A stretch of DNA of 64,000 nucleotides from Affinundibacterium baiyunense (lineage in GTDB: Bacteria > Pseudomonadota > Gammaproteobacteria > Burkholderiales > Burkholderiaceae_D): NCBI RefSeq assembly GCF_018139645.1, contig NZ_JAGSPM010000004.1, forward strand, positions 124,001 to 188,000. Reading direction: 5' to 3'. The notes beneath the pieces are model-generated. The model ran no database searches. It was not told the origin of the DNA and was given only the letters and a program-made list of their open reading frames with translations. A program made the translations under genes and the position numbers. Shown piece by piece: positions 27,627-38,087 of the stretch. Within the stretch, counting starts at the first letter, position 1, and each line of letters begins with the position of its first letter.

Positions 27627-28001
27627 TTACACAGCTGCTGCTTTACGATTTGGCAATTTCTCTTTAATACGAGCAGATTTACCAGAACGGTCACGCAAGT
27701 AGTACAACTTAGCGCGACGTACGTCACCACGGCGTTTCACTTCGATAGAAGCGATCAATGGTGAGTACAATTGGAATGTACGCTCAACGCCTTCACCAGA
27801 AGAGATTTTACGAACGATGAAGTTCGAATTCAAACCACGGTTACGACGAGCGATAACAACGCCTTCGTACGCCTGAGCACGCTTACGTGTGCCTTCAACA
27901 ACGTTAACGTTAACAACCACTGTATCGCCAGGTGCAAATTCAGGGATGTTTTTACCTAAGCGAGCAATTTCTTCTTGCTCTAATGTTTGGATCAAATCCA
28001 T
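27627..28001 (-). CDS. rplS: 50S ribosomal protein L19
   Basis: L19, 124 aa, lies at the 30S-50S interface. Signature stretches include [39 protein letters not shown] and [20 protein letters not shown]. It is the last gene of the rpsP-rimM-trmD-rplS operon. The 161-bp gap to trmD is longer than in E. coli and contains a small hairpin (ACATGCA at 28114-28120 with TGCATGT at 28128-28134), a possible processing site. A short Ala-rich C-terminal tail extends beyond the core. Confidence 0.96.
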   Translation of the reverse strand: MDLIQTLEQEEIARLGKNIPEFAPGDTVVVNVNVVEGTRKRAQAYEGVVIARRNRGLNSNFIVRKISSGEGVERTFQLYSPLIASIEVKRRGDVRRAKLYYLRDRSGKSARIKEKLPNRKAAAV

Positions 28002-28162
28002 TTTTTCACTCCAATTACCATCTTGCTGACGCCTATATTCGCTTACGCTATTTTGCTCAGTAGAGGATGGGATTAAACATGTGAACTGATAACTGCTTCA
28101 GCTCACGCTAAACACATGCACTCATTTTGCATGTTTGACTCGCACATAAAGTCGCGAATTTC

Positions 28163-28918
28163 TTACATCGGTTTGAGCGATTTTAAAAATTGCTCATCCG
28201 CTTTACTAAGCAAACCCGCCTTGCGCGCTTGCTCGATTAATTCTGGGCGCTTTTGCCCGCTCACCAATAAAGATTGCTGACGTCGCCATTTTGCAATCTC
28301 TGCGTGATTACCACCTAACAAGACGGTTGGCACGCTTTGCTCTTCAAACACTTCTGGCCTAGTGTAATGCGGACAATCCAACAAGCCATTCACAAAACTA
28401 TCTTCAACTGCCGACGCCTCATCATGCAATACACCTGGCAATTGACGAATTACCGCATCCATTAATGCCATTGCGGGCAATTCACCACCAGACAAAACAA
28501 AGTCACCTAAGCTAATTTCTTCATCGACTTCACGATCTAACAATCGTTGATCAACCGCCTCATAACGACCACACAACAAAACCAAACCATCTTGTGCCGC
28601 CCACTCCATCACGCGTGCGTGATTGATAGGTTTACCTTGTGGTGACAAATAAAGAACTTTAGGCTTTGTCAGACCTAGATTTTGCTGCCTTGCTTTCGCG
28701 GCATGCAGCGCCATCTGCAAAGGCTTGGCCATCATCACCATGCCGGGACCACCACCATACGGCCTATCATCAACGGTTCTATGTCTATCTGTTGTGAAAT
28801 CGCGTGGATTCCAAAACTGCAATGCGCATTTATCTTGCTCAAATGCGCGACGCGTTACACCAGATTGCGTAATCGCAGCAAACATTTCTGGAAACAGCGT
28901 AATGACATCAAATTGCAT
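28163..28918 (-). CDS. trmD: tRNA (guanine-N1)-methyltransferase
   Basis: TrmD makes m1G37 in tRNAs reading CNN and GNN codons, which prevents frameshifting. The 251 aa SPOUT protein shows the start [24 protein letters not shown], and the knot motifs [31 protein letters not shown] and [18 protein letters not shown], with the catalytic Asp in the linker region. The operon position after rimM is standard. Confidence 0.96.
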   Translation of the reverse strand: MQFDVITLFPEMFAAITQSGVTRRAFEQDKCALQFWNPRDFTTDRHRTVDDRPYGGGPGMVMMAKPLQMALHAAKARQQNLGLTKPKVLYLSPQGKPINHARVMEWAAQDGLVLLCGRYEAVDQRLLDREVDEEISLGDFVLSGGELPAMALMDAVIRQLPGVLHDEASAVEDSFVNGLLDCPHYTRPEVFEEQSVPTVLLGGNHAEIAKWRRQQSLLVSGQKRPELIEQARKAGLLSKADEQFLKSLKPM

Positions 28919-28967
28919 TCATCACGCTCCAATAGACGAACATCGATCGATTCCAACAAATTTTGCT

Positions 28968-29567
28968 TTAATAATCGATGCCCCAGTCAACGACGATCTT
29001 CTTCTCTTCGCGATTAACCTCTTTAATGAAGTGATCCACGAAAGGAATTAAACGTTCATGCTTGATCAATTCTGCTTCGGGCACATCACTGCCAGCGACA
29101 CGTAAAATTGATTGAGCACCGTTGTCCATCATAGCTCGAACAACACCAAGATTCTCACCTTGTAAATTCTGAACAGACAAGCCAATCAAATCGACCCAAT
29201 AAAACTCATCTTGCTCTAACGCAGGAAAAGCTTGGCGCGACACTTTGACGACACATCCTTTCAAAGCTTCCGCAGCAGTCCGATCTGGAACTTCGTCCAA
29301 TCTTGCCACCACATCTTCACCATGCACTTTTGAGCTTAATCGTTTATATTCACTTAAGCTTGGGGCACCAGCAGCTTGCGCGCTAGATTCTAACCAGAAC
29401 GACGGCGCATCTAACAAAGCATCTGCAGTCGTCGAGTAAGGACGAATTTTCACCCACCCTTGAAGACCAAATGCCCCTGAGACATAGCCAACAATGACCA
29501 GATCATCAGGAGCAGATTGATTTGCAGATACTTGCACTGCCTGTCTTACTTCAATTACTGCAGACAA
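28968..29567 (-). CDS. rimM: Ribosome maturation factor RimM
   Basis: RimM assists 30S head assembly by binding S19. The 199 aa protein has the N-terminal barrel (LVIVGYVSGAFGLQGWVKI) and the C-terminal PRC-barrel (DEFYWVDLIGLSVQNLQGE, RLIPFVDHFIKEVNREEKK). The only start near the front is a TTG at 29567, immediately after the rpsP TAA and without a clear ribosome site, so translation is probably coupled to rpsP. A GTG at 29537 is an alternative that still keeps the first domain. Confidence 0.93.
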   Translation of the reverse strand: MSAVIEVRQAVQVSANQSAPDDLVIVGYVSGAFGLQGWVKIRPYSTTADALLDAPSFWLESSAQAAGAPSLSEYKRLSSKVHGEDVVARLDEVPDRTAAEALKGCVVKVSRQAFPALEQDEFYWVDLIGLSVQNLQGENLGVVRAMMDNGAQSILRVAGSDVPEAELIKHERLIPFVDHFIKEVNREEKKIVVDWGIDY

Positions 29568-29819
29568 TTAAGCTGCTTTTTTTGCTACTTGAGCAGCCAA
29601 ACGTGCAACAGCTGGGGACATTTGTGCACCAACACCTTGCCAGTAAGCCAAACGATCAGCAGCAATGCGAACTTCTTCTGCATTGCCAGTTGCTACTGGG
29701 TTGTAGAAACCAATACGCTCGATGAAACGACCATCACGACGATTACGTGAATCAGCTGCAACGATATTGTAGAAAGGGCGCTTTTTTGCACCACCACGAG
29801 CTAAACGAATAACGACCAT
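29568..29819 (-). CDS. rpsP: 30S ribosomal protein S16
   Basis: S16, 83 aa, is an early-binding 30S protein. It shows [38 protein letters not shown] and [15 protein letters not shown], all family hallmarks. It is the first gene of the operon. A good promoter lies 42-71 bp upstream of the ATG. The stop is directly followed by the rimM start. Confidence 0.96.
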   Translation of the reverse strand: MVVIRLARGGAKKRPFYNIVAADSRNRRDGRFIERIGFYNPVATGNAEEVRIAADRLAYWQGVGAQMSPAVARLAAQVAKKAA

Positions 29820-29860
29820 AATATTTCCAAAAAATTGTCAAAGGACGGAAAAAGCCGCAA

Positions 29861-29890
29861 ATTATAGCCCGCAAAGCAGTATCTCTGCAA
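29861..29890 (-). promoter_or_regulatory. Probable promoter of the rpsP operon
   Basis: On the minus strand, TTGCAG (29885-29890) and a perfect TATAAT (29861-29866) are separated by 18 bp, with a G/C-rich GCGGGC ahead of the -10. The position fits a leader of about 35 nt before rpsP. Confidence 0.55.
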
Positions 29891-30072
29891 GAACTATTGA
29901 ATCGTGGCTTCGTAAAACCTAACATTTTACCTGATTTTTGCCTTCGCTTTCTACGCTATTCCAAAGAAATTTACTACGCCGAATGAATTCGCCTCGATTC
30001 ATCATGAATGCAGATCAAAAACAACAAATCCGATAAAATGGTTATTTACTCAAAAGCATTAAAAATTCCACT

Positions 30073-30492
30073 ATGACAATCAGCAAACACAAAAACAAAA
30101 CCCTTACTGTGTTGATTTGCCTCCTCTTTGGCAGTTTGGGAGCGCATCGCCTTTACCTATATGGAAAACGCGACAATTTTGCATGGCTGCATTTCATGAG
30201 CTTGCCAATTTCTTTTTTAATTTCAAAACTCTATTTCAATTTGAACTTTTTTATCACTTTCGGACCATGGATGCTATCGTTCTTAATCAGCATCCTAATG
30301 TGCTTAGTACTTGGATTAAAATCGGATGAGCATTGGGATGCGCAGTTCAACCCACACTCAGGGACAAAGAGTGCGTCCTCATGGCCCTTAGCGATTCTGC
30401 TTGTATTTAGCGTAGGCCTCGGTGCGATTTCCTTACTGTTTGTAATGGCACGTGGATTTGATCTACTTTACACAGGTGGCGCTTACGGCTAA
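30073..30492 (+). CDS. TM2 domain membrane protein
   Basis: This 139 aa protein begins with the TM2 domain pattern: KNKTLTVLICLLFGSLGAHRLYLYGK, a hydrophobic hairpin with the G-x-x-G-x-H-R-x-Y-x-G-like core. About four membrane segments follow in total (around 8-24, 40-55, 63-82 and 100-122). TM2 proteins are small inner-membrane proteins of unknown function. The gene is isolated, diverging from the rpsP operon and ending at a bidirectional terminator. Confidence 0.72.
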   Translation: MTISKHKNKTLTVLICLLFGSLGAHRLYLYGKRDNFAWLHFMSLPISFLISKLYFNLNFFITFGPWMLSFLISILMCLVLGLKSDEHWDAQFNPHSGTKSASSWPLAILLVFSVGLGAISLLFVMARGFDLLYTGGAYG

Positions 30493-30512
30493 CAGCTAAC
30501 AATCAAAAAAAC

Positions 30513-30550
30513 AAATGGCGCCAAGTTTTTTTAACTTTGCGCCATTTTTT
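30513..30550. terminator. Bidirectional terminator between the TM2 and acyl-CoA dehydrogenase genes
   Basis: AAATGGCGC (30513-30521) plus AGTT pair with AACT plus GCGCCATTT (30539-30547), with a small mismatch and a T-rich loop. It is flanked by A-rich sequence on the left and T-rich sequence on the right, so it can end both convergent transcripts. Confidence 0.8.
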
Positions 30551-30570
30551 AACCCTGTCGAATTAAAAAT

Positions 30571-32361
30571 TTAAAACTGATCGTTACTCAACGCCATCAC
30601 GCCAGCACTTCCATCCACAATCGACACACTCAAACCAAACGCGGTCGTCAAGATATGATCGGCAAAGAACCGTGCTGTCGCCAGTTTTGCCTGATTAAAG
30701 CTAGCATCACCATCACCCGCTTGCAATTTAGCGTGCGCAATTTGCGCAGCACGCGCTAACTGCCAACCACCGAAGACGACCCCAGCTAATTTCAAATACG
30801 GAACGCTGCCTGAGAATACCGCTTTGATGTCAGATTTAAAATTAGCGACCACGAAGTTGACGACCTCTTCCAAAGCCGTTGCACCAACTGCCAATTGCTT
30901 AGCAATCGCTTGTAAATCAGCATTGCTGCTCGCTGCCAATTCAGCTTGAGTAGCACCAATTTGGGCAATAAAATGTTTTGCTACCGCACCCGCATCACGT
31001 GCTGTTTTGCGACCAACTAAGTCGTTCGCCTGAATTGCTGTAGTCCCCTCATAGATCGTCAGAATCTGTGCGTCGCGATAGTATTGGGCCGCGCCTGTTT
31101 CTTCGATAAAGCCCATACCACCATGCACTTGCACGCCAGTGGATGTGACATTCAAAGACATCTCAGTCGACCAACCTTTTACGATAGGCACTAAGTATTC
31201 GTAGGCTGCTTGATTTTGTTTACGTACTGCCTCGTCGCTTGCATGGTGCGCTTTGTCGCTCATTGCTGCAGCGACGTAAGCCAAGGCACGTGCGCCTTCG
31301 ATTTGCGCGCGCATCGACATCAACATGCGGCGCACATCTGGATGATTAATAATCGCCACAGGACCTGGGGATCCAGCCAAATCACGTGATTGCACACGAT
31401 CTTTAGCATAAGACACTGCCTTTTGATAAGCACGTTCTGCAACTGCAATGCCTTGCATGCCAACGCCAAAGCGTGCGGCGTTCATCATAATGAACATGTA
31501 TTCGAGGCCACGGTTTTCTTCACCAACTAAAGTACCAATTGCGCCGCCATTATCGCCAAATTGCAGTACGCATGTTGGGCTAGCTTTAATACCAAGTTTA
31601 TGTTCGATAGAAACACAATGCGCATCATTACGTGCACCTAAGCTTCCATCAGCATTCACCAAGAATTTCGGCACGATAAACAGTGAGATACCTTTCACGC
31701 CTTCTGGTGCATCTGGTGTGCGAGCCAAGACCAAGTGCACGATATTTTCCGCCATATCGTGTTCACCATAAGTGATGAAAATCTTCGTACCGAAAACTTT
31801 ATAAGTGCCATCACCTTGTGGTACTGCACGTGTACGCACCATCGCCAAATCCGAACCAGCTTGCGGCTCAGTCAAGTTCATGGTACCTGTCCACTTACCA
31901 GATACCAAATTTTCGAGGTAAGTCGCTTTGTCGGCATCACTACCAGCAGTCAACAAGGCTTCAATCGCGCCATCGCTGAGCAATGGGCACAAAGCAAACG
32001 ACAAGTTCGCTGCGTGCAACATTTCCATACAAGGCGTTGCTACCAATTTTGGCAAACCCTGACCGCCAAATTCAGTAGGATGTTGCATGCCCTGCCAGCC
32101 TCCTTCAGCAAACATCTTGAAAGCTTCTTTAAAGCCCTTAGTAGTGAAAACTTGACCGTCTTTCCAATAGCTAGGCTCTTGGTCGCCAGCCCAATTCAAG
32201 GGTGCAATGACTTCGCTGGTGAACTTCGCACTCTCTTCCAATACTGCCTCCACCGTTTCAGGCGTCGCATCTTCACAGCCAGGTAAGGCATTCACATCAG
32301 CAAGACCCGCCAATTCATTCATGACAAACAAAATGTCTTTTAATGGGGCAACGTAGCTCAT
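30571..32361 (-). CDS. Acyl-CoA dehydrogenase with C-terminal extension
   Basis: This FAD enzyme of about 596 aa oxidises an acyl-CoA to enoyl-CoA and hands electrons to ETF. The core shows MNLTEPQAGSDL (FAD/substrate site), ARFGVGMQGIAVAERA, VHGGMGFIEETGAAQYYRD and the ILTIYEGTTAIQAND end, with the Glu in the catalytic-base position. The extra C-terminal domain (about 470-596) is of the AcdA/AcuC-like group. I chose the ATG at 32361 (MSYVAPLKD), as the frame further up to 32427 lacks family sequence. The etfA/etfB genes lie just upstream on the same strand. Confidence 0.9.
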   Translation of the reverse strand: MSYVAPLKDILFVMNELAGLADVNALPGCEDATPETVEAVLEESAKFTSEVIAPLNWAGDQEPSYWKDGQVFTTKGFKEAFKMFAEGGWQGMQHPTEFGGQGLPKLVATPCMEMLHAANLSFALCPLLSDGAIEALLTAGSDADKATYLENLVSGKWTGTMNLTEPQAGSDLAMVRTRAVPQGDGTYKVFGTKIFITYGEHDMAENIVHLVLARTPDAPEGVKGISLFIVPKFLVNADGSLGARNDAHCVSIEHKLGIKASPTCVLQFGDNGGAIGTLVGEENRGLEYMFIMMNAARFGVGMQGIAVAERAYQKAVSYAKDRVQSRDLAGSPGPVAIINHPDVRRMLMSMRAQIEGARALAYVAAAMSDKAHHASDEAVRKQNQAAYEYLVPIVKGWSTEMSLNVTSTGVQVHGGMGFIEETGAAQYYRDAQILTIYEGTTAIQANDLVGRKTARDAGAVAKHFIAQIGATQAELAASSNADLQAIAKQLAVGATALEEVVNFVVANFKSDIKAVFSGSVPYLKLAGVVFGGWQLARAAQIAHAKLQAGDGDASFNQAKLATARFFADHILTTAFGLSVSIVDGSAGVMALSNDQF

Positions 32362-32510
32362 ACAATCTCCGAATAATAAAATTAATTTTTTTGCCGCGGA
32401 AGCATAAAGGGCGCAGAGATCACCCAAGTTTTCTCTGCGCCCTCTTCGGCTTACGAATTCTTTGCGTCAATGTCACCGTGATTTTTCAACATTTTCACGC
32501 ATCTTGAACC

Positions 32511-32589
32511 GTCATTCCCGCAAAAGCGGGAATCCAAATTTAACACACTGACTTGAGCAAACATGGATTCCCGCTTTCGCGGGAATGAC
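32511..32589. repeat. REP-like palindromic repeat pair
   Basis: GTCATTCCCGC-aaaa-GCGGGAAT (32511-32532, continuing TCCA) and ATTCCCGC-tttc-GCGGGAATGAC (32568-32589, preceded by TGG) form two hairpins that are inverted copies of each other. The ATTCCCGC..GCGGGAAT unit is a widely dispersed REP-type extragenic repeat in beta- and gammaproteobacteria. It lies between the acyl-CoA dehydrogenase and etfA genes and may terminate or stabilise the etf transcript. No other copy is in this window. Confidence 0.85.
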
Positions 32590-32609
32590 GTGTTCGCATG
32601 TTTTTAAAC

Positions 32610-33539
32610 TTATCCCAATTCCGTTACCAATTGCGGCACGATTTCGAATAAGTCACCAACAATACCGTAGTCCGCTACAGAGAAAATCGGTGCTTCTGGA
32701 TCTTTGTTGATTGCCACGATGGTTTTGGAATCTTTCATACCAGCCAAATGTTGGATTGCGCCAGAGATACCGACCGCGATATACAAAGTTGGCGCAACGA
32801 TCTTACCTGTTTGACCCACTTGCCAATCGTTTGGCACATAACCCGCATCAACCGCTGCACGAGATGCGCCCATTGCTGCGCCGAGTTTGTCAGCTAATGG
32901 CTCTAAAACTTTAAATGCATCTGCAGAACCCAATCCACGACCACCAGAAACGATCACTTTCGCAGCCGTCAATTCTGGACGATCCGATTTCGCCACTTCG
33001 CGTGATACGAAAGCAGACTTGCCGCTATCAGCCACTGCGGCAACTGTTTCAACCGCTGCAGAACCACCTGTTGCCGCTGCATCAAAACCTGTTGTACGAA
33101 CCGTGATCACTTTGATCGCGTCGCTCGATTGCACTGTCGCGATCGCATTACCTGCGTAAATTGGACGTTCGAATGTATCAGCAGATTCCACTTTCGTGAT
33201 TTCTGAAATTTGTGCAACGTCGAGTTTAGCTGCAACGCGCGGCAAAATGTTTTTGCCGTAAGCGGTTGCTGGTGCCAAGACATGTGTATAGCCAGAAGCA
33301 ATCGTCAAGACTTGCTCGGCGACGTTTTCTGCCAAGCCTTCAGCGAAGTAAGCAGCGTCTGCGTGTAAGACTTTGCTGACGCCAGCAATTTGTGCAGCGG
33401 CTTGCGCGACAGTGCCAGCATTGTGACCAGCAACCAATACGTGTACGTCACCACCGCATTTAGCAGCGGCAGTAACAGTGTTCAATGTACTTCCCTTCAA
33501 GGAAGCATTATCGTGTTCAGCGATGACGAGTGTAGTCAT
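32610..33539 (-). CDS. etfA: Electron transfer flavoprotein subunit alpha
   Basis: EtfA holds the FAD that takes electrons from acyl-CoA dehydrogenases. The protein is about 309 aa from the ATG at 33539 ([11 protein letters not shown]), preceded by GGAAAA. The FAD domain is intact: [40 protein letters not shown], and [20 protein letters not shown]. The frame further upstream to 33569 is probably not translated. It is downstream of etfB in the same operon. Confidence 0.95.
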   Translation of the reverse strand: MTTLVIAEHDNASLKGSTLNTVTAAAKCGGDVHVLVAGHNAGTVAQAAAQIAGVSKVLHADAAYFAEGLAENVAEQVLTIASGYTHVLAPATAYGKNILPRVAAKLDVAQISEITKVESADTFERPIYAGNAIATVQSSDAIKVITVRTTGFDAAATGGSAAVETVAAVADSGKSAFVSREVAKSDRPELTAAKVIVSGGRGLGSADAFKVLEPLADKLGAAMGASRAAVDAGYVPNDWQVGQTGKIVAPTLYIAVGISGAIQHLAGMKDSKTIVAINKDPEAPIFSVADYGIVGDLFEIVPQLVTELG

Positions 33540-33631
33540 GATGTTTTCCACTTGTTTCCGCAAATTCACAAATGAATTTGCTTAAAAATTTGATTGAAAT
33601 GAATAAGGAAAAATGTTCTCAAATAAAAAAT

Positions 33632-34384
33632 TTAGCCGATCACTTTGGCTTCGTTTTTCAATTTGCTGACTAATGTCGCAACATCAGGAACAATAATGCC
33701 GGCTGAGCGCTTAGCTGGCTCTGCGACTTTCAAAGTCTTGATACGAGAAGTCACGTCCACACCCAAATCGGCTGGTTTGACGTTATCCAAAGTCTTCTTT
33801 TTCGCTTTCATGATGTTTGGCAAAGTCACATAGCGAGGCTCATTCAAACGCAAGTCGGTTGTCACGATTGCTGGCAAGGTCAAACTCAAAGTTTCCAAGC
33901 CGCCATCGACTTCACGCGTCACTGTCGCCTTACCATCTGCAACCACAACCTTAGAAGCAAAAGTCGCTTGTGGCCAACCCAACAATGCTGCCAACATTTG
34001 ACCTGTCTGATTGCAATCATCATCAATCGCTTGCTTACCCAAAATGATCAATTGAGGTTGCTCTTTGTCTGCCAAAGCTTTCAACAATTTTGCGACTGCC
34101 AAAGGTTGTAGTTCTTCGTCCGTCTCAACCAAAATACCGCGATCAGCGCCGATCGCCATTGCTGTACGCAAGGTTTCTTGGCATTGCGCAACACCGCAAG
34201 AAACAGCGACTACTTCCGTTACTACACCAGCTTCTTTTAAACGGGTCGCTTCTTCCACAGCGATTTCATCGAATGGATTCATAGACATCTTGACGTTAGC
34301 AACATCAACGCCAGAGCCATCGGATTTGACGCGGACTTTAACGTTATAGTCAACCACGCGCTTAACTGGTACTAAGACTTTCAT
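33632..34384 (-). CDS. etfB: Electron transfer flavoprotein subunit beta
   Basis: EtfB, 250 aa, binds AMP and pairs with EtfA. It starts [19 protein letters not shown]. The ETF-beta signature region is present as [11 protein letters not shown], with [19 protein letters not shown] and [20 protein letters not shown]. It is the first gene of etfB-etfA, 92 bp before etfA, with an acyl-CoA dehydrogenase gene next in line; the three probably act together in fatty-acid or branched acyl-CoA oxidation. Confidence 0.95.
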   Translation of the reverse strand: MKVLVPVKRVVDYNVKVRVKSDGSGVDVANVKMSMNPFDEIAVEEATRLKEAGVVTEVVAVSCGVAQCQETLRTAMAIGADRGILVETDEELQPLAVAKLLKALADKEQPQLIILGKQAIDDDCNQTGQMLAALLGWPQATFASKVVVADGKATVTREVDGGLETLSLTLPAIVTTDLRLNEPRYVTLPNIMKAKKKTLDNVKPADLGVDVTSRIKTLKVAEPAKRSAGIIVPDVATLVSKLKNEAKVIG

Positions 34385-34765
34385 AGTTTTGCCTTTACTG
34401 TGCTTACTAAGATAATTGAGATAAAAAACGAAGAATAAAGCTAAAAAATTCGATTGCTAGTCTACGCACGCAGAAAATCAAAAATCAAATTTGCTGACAC
34501 TAATTGACGTAAACGTAAAGCAGATGATTATAGATGTTAACAGGAAACGCGTCTGCATTTTTAGAACGTTCGTTCTTTTTTATGAAAACTGATGAATTCC
34601 TCTATGAAATCACTTCGTTTCGATAAAAAAAAACCACAAAATAATTTGTGGTTTTTACACTTTTCCGAGATCTCTCGCTTCAAACTGTCTCAAAATTTCT
34701 CAAATAATCAATCTTAATCAAGATTGTGTATGGAGCAAAATTGACTTGTAGCAAGCGACTCTTGT
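34385..34765. other. Intergenic region between etfB and the TusA-like gene
   Basis: About 380 bp with no coding frame. It contains a perfect leftward TATAAT (34527-34532 on the minus strand), a possible etfB -10 box but with a poor -35, and the terminator at 34629-34656 for the TusA-like gene. Confidence 0.5.
34629..34656 (-). terminator. Terminator after the TusA-like gene
   Basis: AAACCACAAA (34631-34640) pairs with TTTGTGGTTT (34645-34654) over a 4-base loop, with a long T tract on the minus strand. It lies about 110 bp past the TusA-like gene stop. Confidence 0.75.
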
Positions 34766-34993
34766 CTATTTGCGCTTCAAAAAATATTCGAATTCATTGC
34801 TTGCTTCTAAATGCGACAATAATTCATTACCGGTTTGCTTGGAAAACGCTTTGAAATCGCGTACCGAACCTGGATCAGTCGCTATCACCCGTAAAACCTC
34901 ACCAGTTACCATTTCAGATAAGGCTTTTTTTGCTTTTAAGATTGGAAGCGGGCAATTGAGGCCGCGGGCGTCCAGTTCTCTATTGAATTGCAT
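34766..34993 (-). CDS. TusA-family sulfur-carrier protein
   Basis: This 75 aa protein has the TusA/SirA fold with the active Cys14 in LDARGLNCPLPILKAKKAL (the conserved C-P-x-P motif). GEVLRVIATDPGSVRDF follows. TusA-like proteins relay persulfide sulfur for tRNA thiolation, molybdenum cofactor or sulfur oxidation. Which applies here is unclear, and no dsr, soe or tus neighbours are seen. It is a single-gene unit with its own terminator, 261 bp downstream of alaS on the same strand. Confidence 0.9.
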   Translation of the reverse strand: MQFNRELDARGLNCPLPILKAKKALSEMVTGEVLRVIATDPGSVRDFKAFSKQTGNELLSHLEASNEFEYFLKRK

Positions 34994-35194
34994 GGTTTTT
35001 CCTGAAGCTAGAAAATAAACTTAAACCGATTTATCCAGCAAGCAAAGTCAAATCTGAATGCTGAAACATTGTGCAGGTGATTTTACCGTAAATTCCTAAA
35101 TATTGTGCGTCGCAACAAGAAAAATCACTTTTTCTTTCGAAGTTTAGCAATTCAAAAAAACAAATGTAATAAAAAGTTGCGATTTTTTTATAAA

Positions 35195-35228
35195 GATAAA
35201 GGGTTAAGCATAGTAATAACCCTTTATC
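35195..35228 (-). terminator. Likely terminator of alaS
   Basis: GATAAAGGGTTA (35195-35206) pairs perfectly with TAACCCTTTATC (35217-35228) over a 10-base loop, 26 bp after the alaS stop. The T tract on the minus strand is interrupted (TTTATAAAAAAA), so strength is uncertain. Confidence 0.6.
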
Positions 35229-35253
35229 AGTTCACATCACCACCAACAAGTAA

Positions 35254-37866
35254 TTACAGCTTAGCAGTCAACCAGGCTGGAACCGCCGCCAAAGCTGCAG
35301 GCAAACTATCTGGATTGGTACCACCAGCCTGCGCCATATCTGGGCGCCCACCACCTTTGCCACCCACTTGCTGCGCAACAAAATTGACTAAATCACCCGC
35401 TTTCACTTTCGCAGTGCAATCAGCGCTCACACCAGCGGTCAAACTCACCTTACCATCAATTACCGACGCCAATACAACCACCGCAGTTTTCAGCTGATCT
35501 TTTAAGCGCGTAACGGAATCACGCAAGGCATTTGCATCAGCACCGTCTAAAGTTGCCACTAATACTTTGACGCCATTGATCTCCGTCGCTTGGGACAACA
35601 TCGCATCTGCTTGGTTAGCCGCTAATTTTGACTTCAATGCGGCAACTTCTTTTTCCAACGACTTCATTTGCTCTTGCCATTGATTCAAACGAGCACCGAT
35701 GTCTTCTGGCTGCACTTTCATTGTTGCAGCTACTTGGCTGATACGCGCAGTCATATCTTGCACCAGATTAAACGCAACTTCACCCGTCACCGCTTCAACA
35801 CGACGAATACCTGCAGCAATACCGCCCTCAGCTACGATCTTGAACAAACCAATATCGCCAGTGCGATGAACGTGTACACCACCGCACAGTTCGCGTGAAG
35901 TACCAATGTCTAAAACACGCACTTCGTCTCCGTATTTTTCACCAAACAAAGCCATCGCACCGTGTTTTACCGCATCGTCAAACGACATCAGTTGCGCTTG
36001 CGTCGCGACGTTCGCCAAAATTTCACGATTCACGATCACTTCAACTTGACGAATCTCATCAGCGGTCATTGGTGCATTGTGGCTAAAGTCAAATCGCGTT
36101 TTTTCTGCGTCCACCAAAGAACCTTTTTGCGCCACATGGGAACCCAATACTTCGCGCAAGGCTTTGTGCATTAAATGGGTAGCAGAATGATTGCGAATCG
36201 TATGCGCGCGTAATACTTTATCGACTTGCGCACTCACCGCATCACCGACTGCTAAGCCACCAGCACTTAAAGTACCATGATGACCAAATACATCGGCTTG
36301 AATTTTCTGGGTGTCCGCAACCACAAAGCCAACACCGTTAGCAGCTTGCAACACACCCGCATCGCCACATTGACCGCCTGATTCCGCATAGAAAGGTGTA
36401 ACATCTAAGACCACGATCGCGGCTTGGCCAGCTTCAATTTTTTGTACCGCAGCACCATCGACGTACAGCGCAATCACTTTACTGTCGTAGCTCAATTGTT
36501 CGTAACCGACAAATTTCGATTTCTCACCGTTGTACTCGATCGCCGCGCTCATTTTGAATTTACCAGCAGCACGTGCCATCTGCTTTTGGTTTTCCATCGC
36601 GGCATCGAAACCAGCTTCATCCAATACCACGCCACGTTCGCGGCAAATATCGGCCGTCAAATCTAATGGGAAGCCATAAGTGTCATATAGGGTAAATGCG
36701 GTATTGCCGTCGAGATTTTTGCTGTCTTTAGCAAGCGCCGCTTCCAAAATCTTCATGCCATGTTCCAGTGTTTCGCCGAAACGTTCTTCTTCTTGTTTCA
36801 ACACTTGCGCAACACGCTCGCTAGCTTCCGCCAACTCTGGATACGCAGCGCCCATTTCTTTTACTAAATCTGCAACTAATTTATAGAAAAATGGTTTAGT
36901 TTGGCCTAGCTTGTGACCGTGGCGTAATGCACGACGCGTAATACGACGCAATACATAACCGCGGCCTTCATTGCCAGGAATAATGCCATCAACAATCAAA
37001 AAGCCCGCGCAACGAATATGGTCAGCGATGACTTTTAACGAGTTGTTGTTCAAATCAGTACAGCCAGTTTCACGCGCGGCTGCTTTGATCAAAGCTTGGA
37101 AAGTGTCAATCTCGTAATTGGAATGAACATGCTGCAAAACCGCAGCAATGCGCTCCAAGCCCATGCCCGTATCTACGCATGGTTTTGGTAGTGGATGTAA
37201 AACACCTTGTTCATCTTTATTGAACTGCATGAAAACCAAGTTCCATACTTCGATAAAGCGATCACCGTTTTCGTCAGGAGAACCTGGAGGACCGCCCCAA
37301 ATTTCTGGACCATGATCATAGAAAATCTCACTGCACGGACCGCAAGGGCCTGTATCCGCCATTTGCCAGAAGTTGTCAGAAGCGTAGCGCGCACCTTTGT
37401 TATCGCCGATACGAATGATCCGTTCAGCTGGCACACCAATTTCATTTTTCCAAATATCGTAGGCTTCGTCGTCTTCTTGATAGACGGTGACAGTTAACTT
37501 CTCTTTTGGCAAGCCATAAGTGACAGTCAATAATTCCCAAGCATAGTTAATCGCATCACGTTTGAAATAATCACCAAACGAAAAATTACCCAACATTTCA
37601 AAGAAAGTGTGATGGCGCGCAGTGTAACCAACGTTTTCTAAATCATTATGCTTACCACCTGCACGTACACTACGTTGTGCTGTCGTTGCACGCGAATAGC
37701 TACGTTTATCTTGACCTAAAAATACATCTTTGAATTGGACCATGCCCGAGTTGGTAAACAACAAAGTCGGATCATTACCTGGAACCAAGCTTGAAGAGCG
37801 GACAATGCTATGTCCTTTGGATTCGAAGAATTTGAGGAATTTTTCGCGAATTTCTGACGAGTTCAT
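35254..37866 (-). CDS. alaS: Alanine--tRNA ligase
   Basis: AlaRS charges tRNA-Ala and edits mischarged Ser and Gly. The protein is about 870 aa from the ATG at 37866 ([18 protein letters not shown]), the conserved family start; an in-frame ATG at 37890 would add eight residues. The catalytic domain has [21 protein letters not shown]. The editing domain has [11 protein letters not shown] and [13 protein letters not shown], supplying the zinc-type Cys/His set. The C-terminal [16 protein letters not shown] belongs to the C-Ala domain. It is a complete gene. Confidence 0.96.
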   Translation of the reverse strand: MNSSEIREKFLKFFESKGHSIVRSSSLVPGNDPTLLFTNSGMVQFKDVFLGQDKRSYSRATTAQRSVRAGGKHNDLENVGYTARHHTFFEMLGNFSFGDYFKRDAINYAWELLTVTYGLPKEKLTVTVYQEDDEAYDIWKNEIGVPAERIIRIGDNKGARYASDNFWQMADTGPCGPCSEIFYDHGPEIWGGPPGSPDENGDRFIEVWNLVFMQFNKDEQGVLHPLPKPCVDTGMGLERIAAVLQHVHSNYEIDTFQALIKAAARETGCTDLNNNSLKVIADHIRCAGFLIVDGIIPGNEGRGYVLRRITRRALRHGHKLGQTKPFFYKLVADLVKEMGAAYPELAEASERVAQVLKQEEERFGETLEHGMKILEAALAKDSKNLDGNTAFTLYDTYGFPLDLTADICRERGVVLDEAGFDAAMENQKQMARAAGKFKMSAAIEYNGEKSKFVGYEQLSYDSKVIALYVDGAAVQKIEAGQAAIVVLDVTPFYAESGGQCGDAGVLQAANGVGFVVADTQKIQADVFGHHGTLSAGGLAVGDAVSAQVDKVLRAHTIRNHSATHLMHKALREVLGSHVAQKGSLVDAEKTRFDFSHNAPMTADEIRQVEVIVNREILANVATQAQLMSFDDAVKHGAMALFGEKYGDEVRVLDIGTSRELCGGVHVHRTGDIGLFKIVAEGGIAAGIRRVEAVTGEVAFNLVQDMTARISQVAATMKVQPEDIGARLNQWQEQMKSLEKEVAALKSKLAANQADAMLSQATEINGVKVLVATLDGADANALRDSVTRLKDQLKTAVVVLASVIDGKVSLTAGVSADCTAKVKAGDLVNFVAQQVGGKGGGRPDMAQAGGTNPDSLPAALAAVPAWLTAKL

Positions 37867-38087
37867 AGTGTATTTAAAGGCAAAGGCCATGCAAAAAGTA
37901 AATTTAACCTTTGATTATACGTGAAGAAGCAAGCATTTTTCTTCTCGAAATAAAAAAGCCACTTAGTGCACACACTCGAACTCTTACCAAGAATTTTACA
38001 AAACAAATGAATCAGTTTGCTTCTCAGCTTAATTTACACTCAATCACAACGCTTTTTTATCCGCTGCGCAGGAGGCCAACTCCATAT

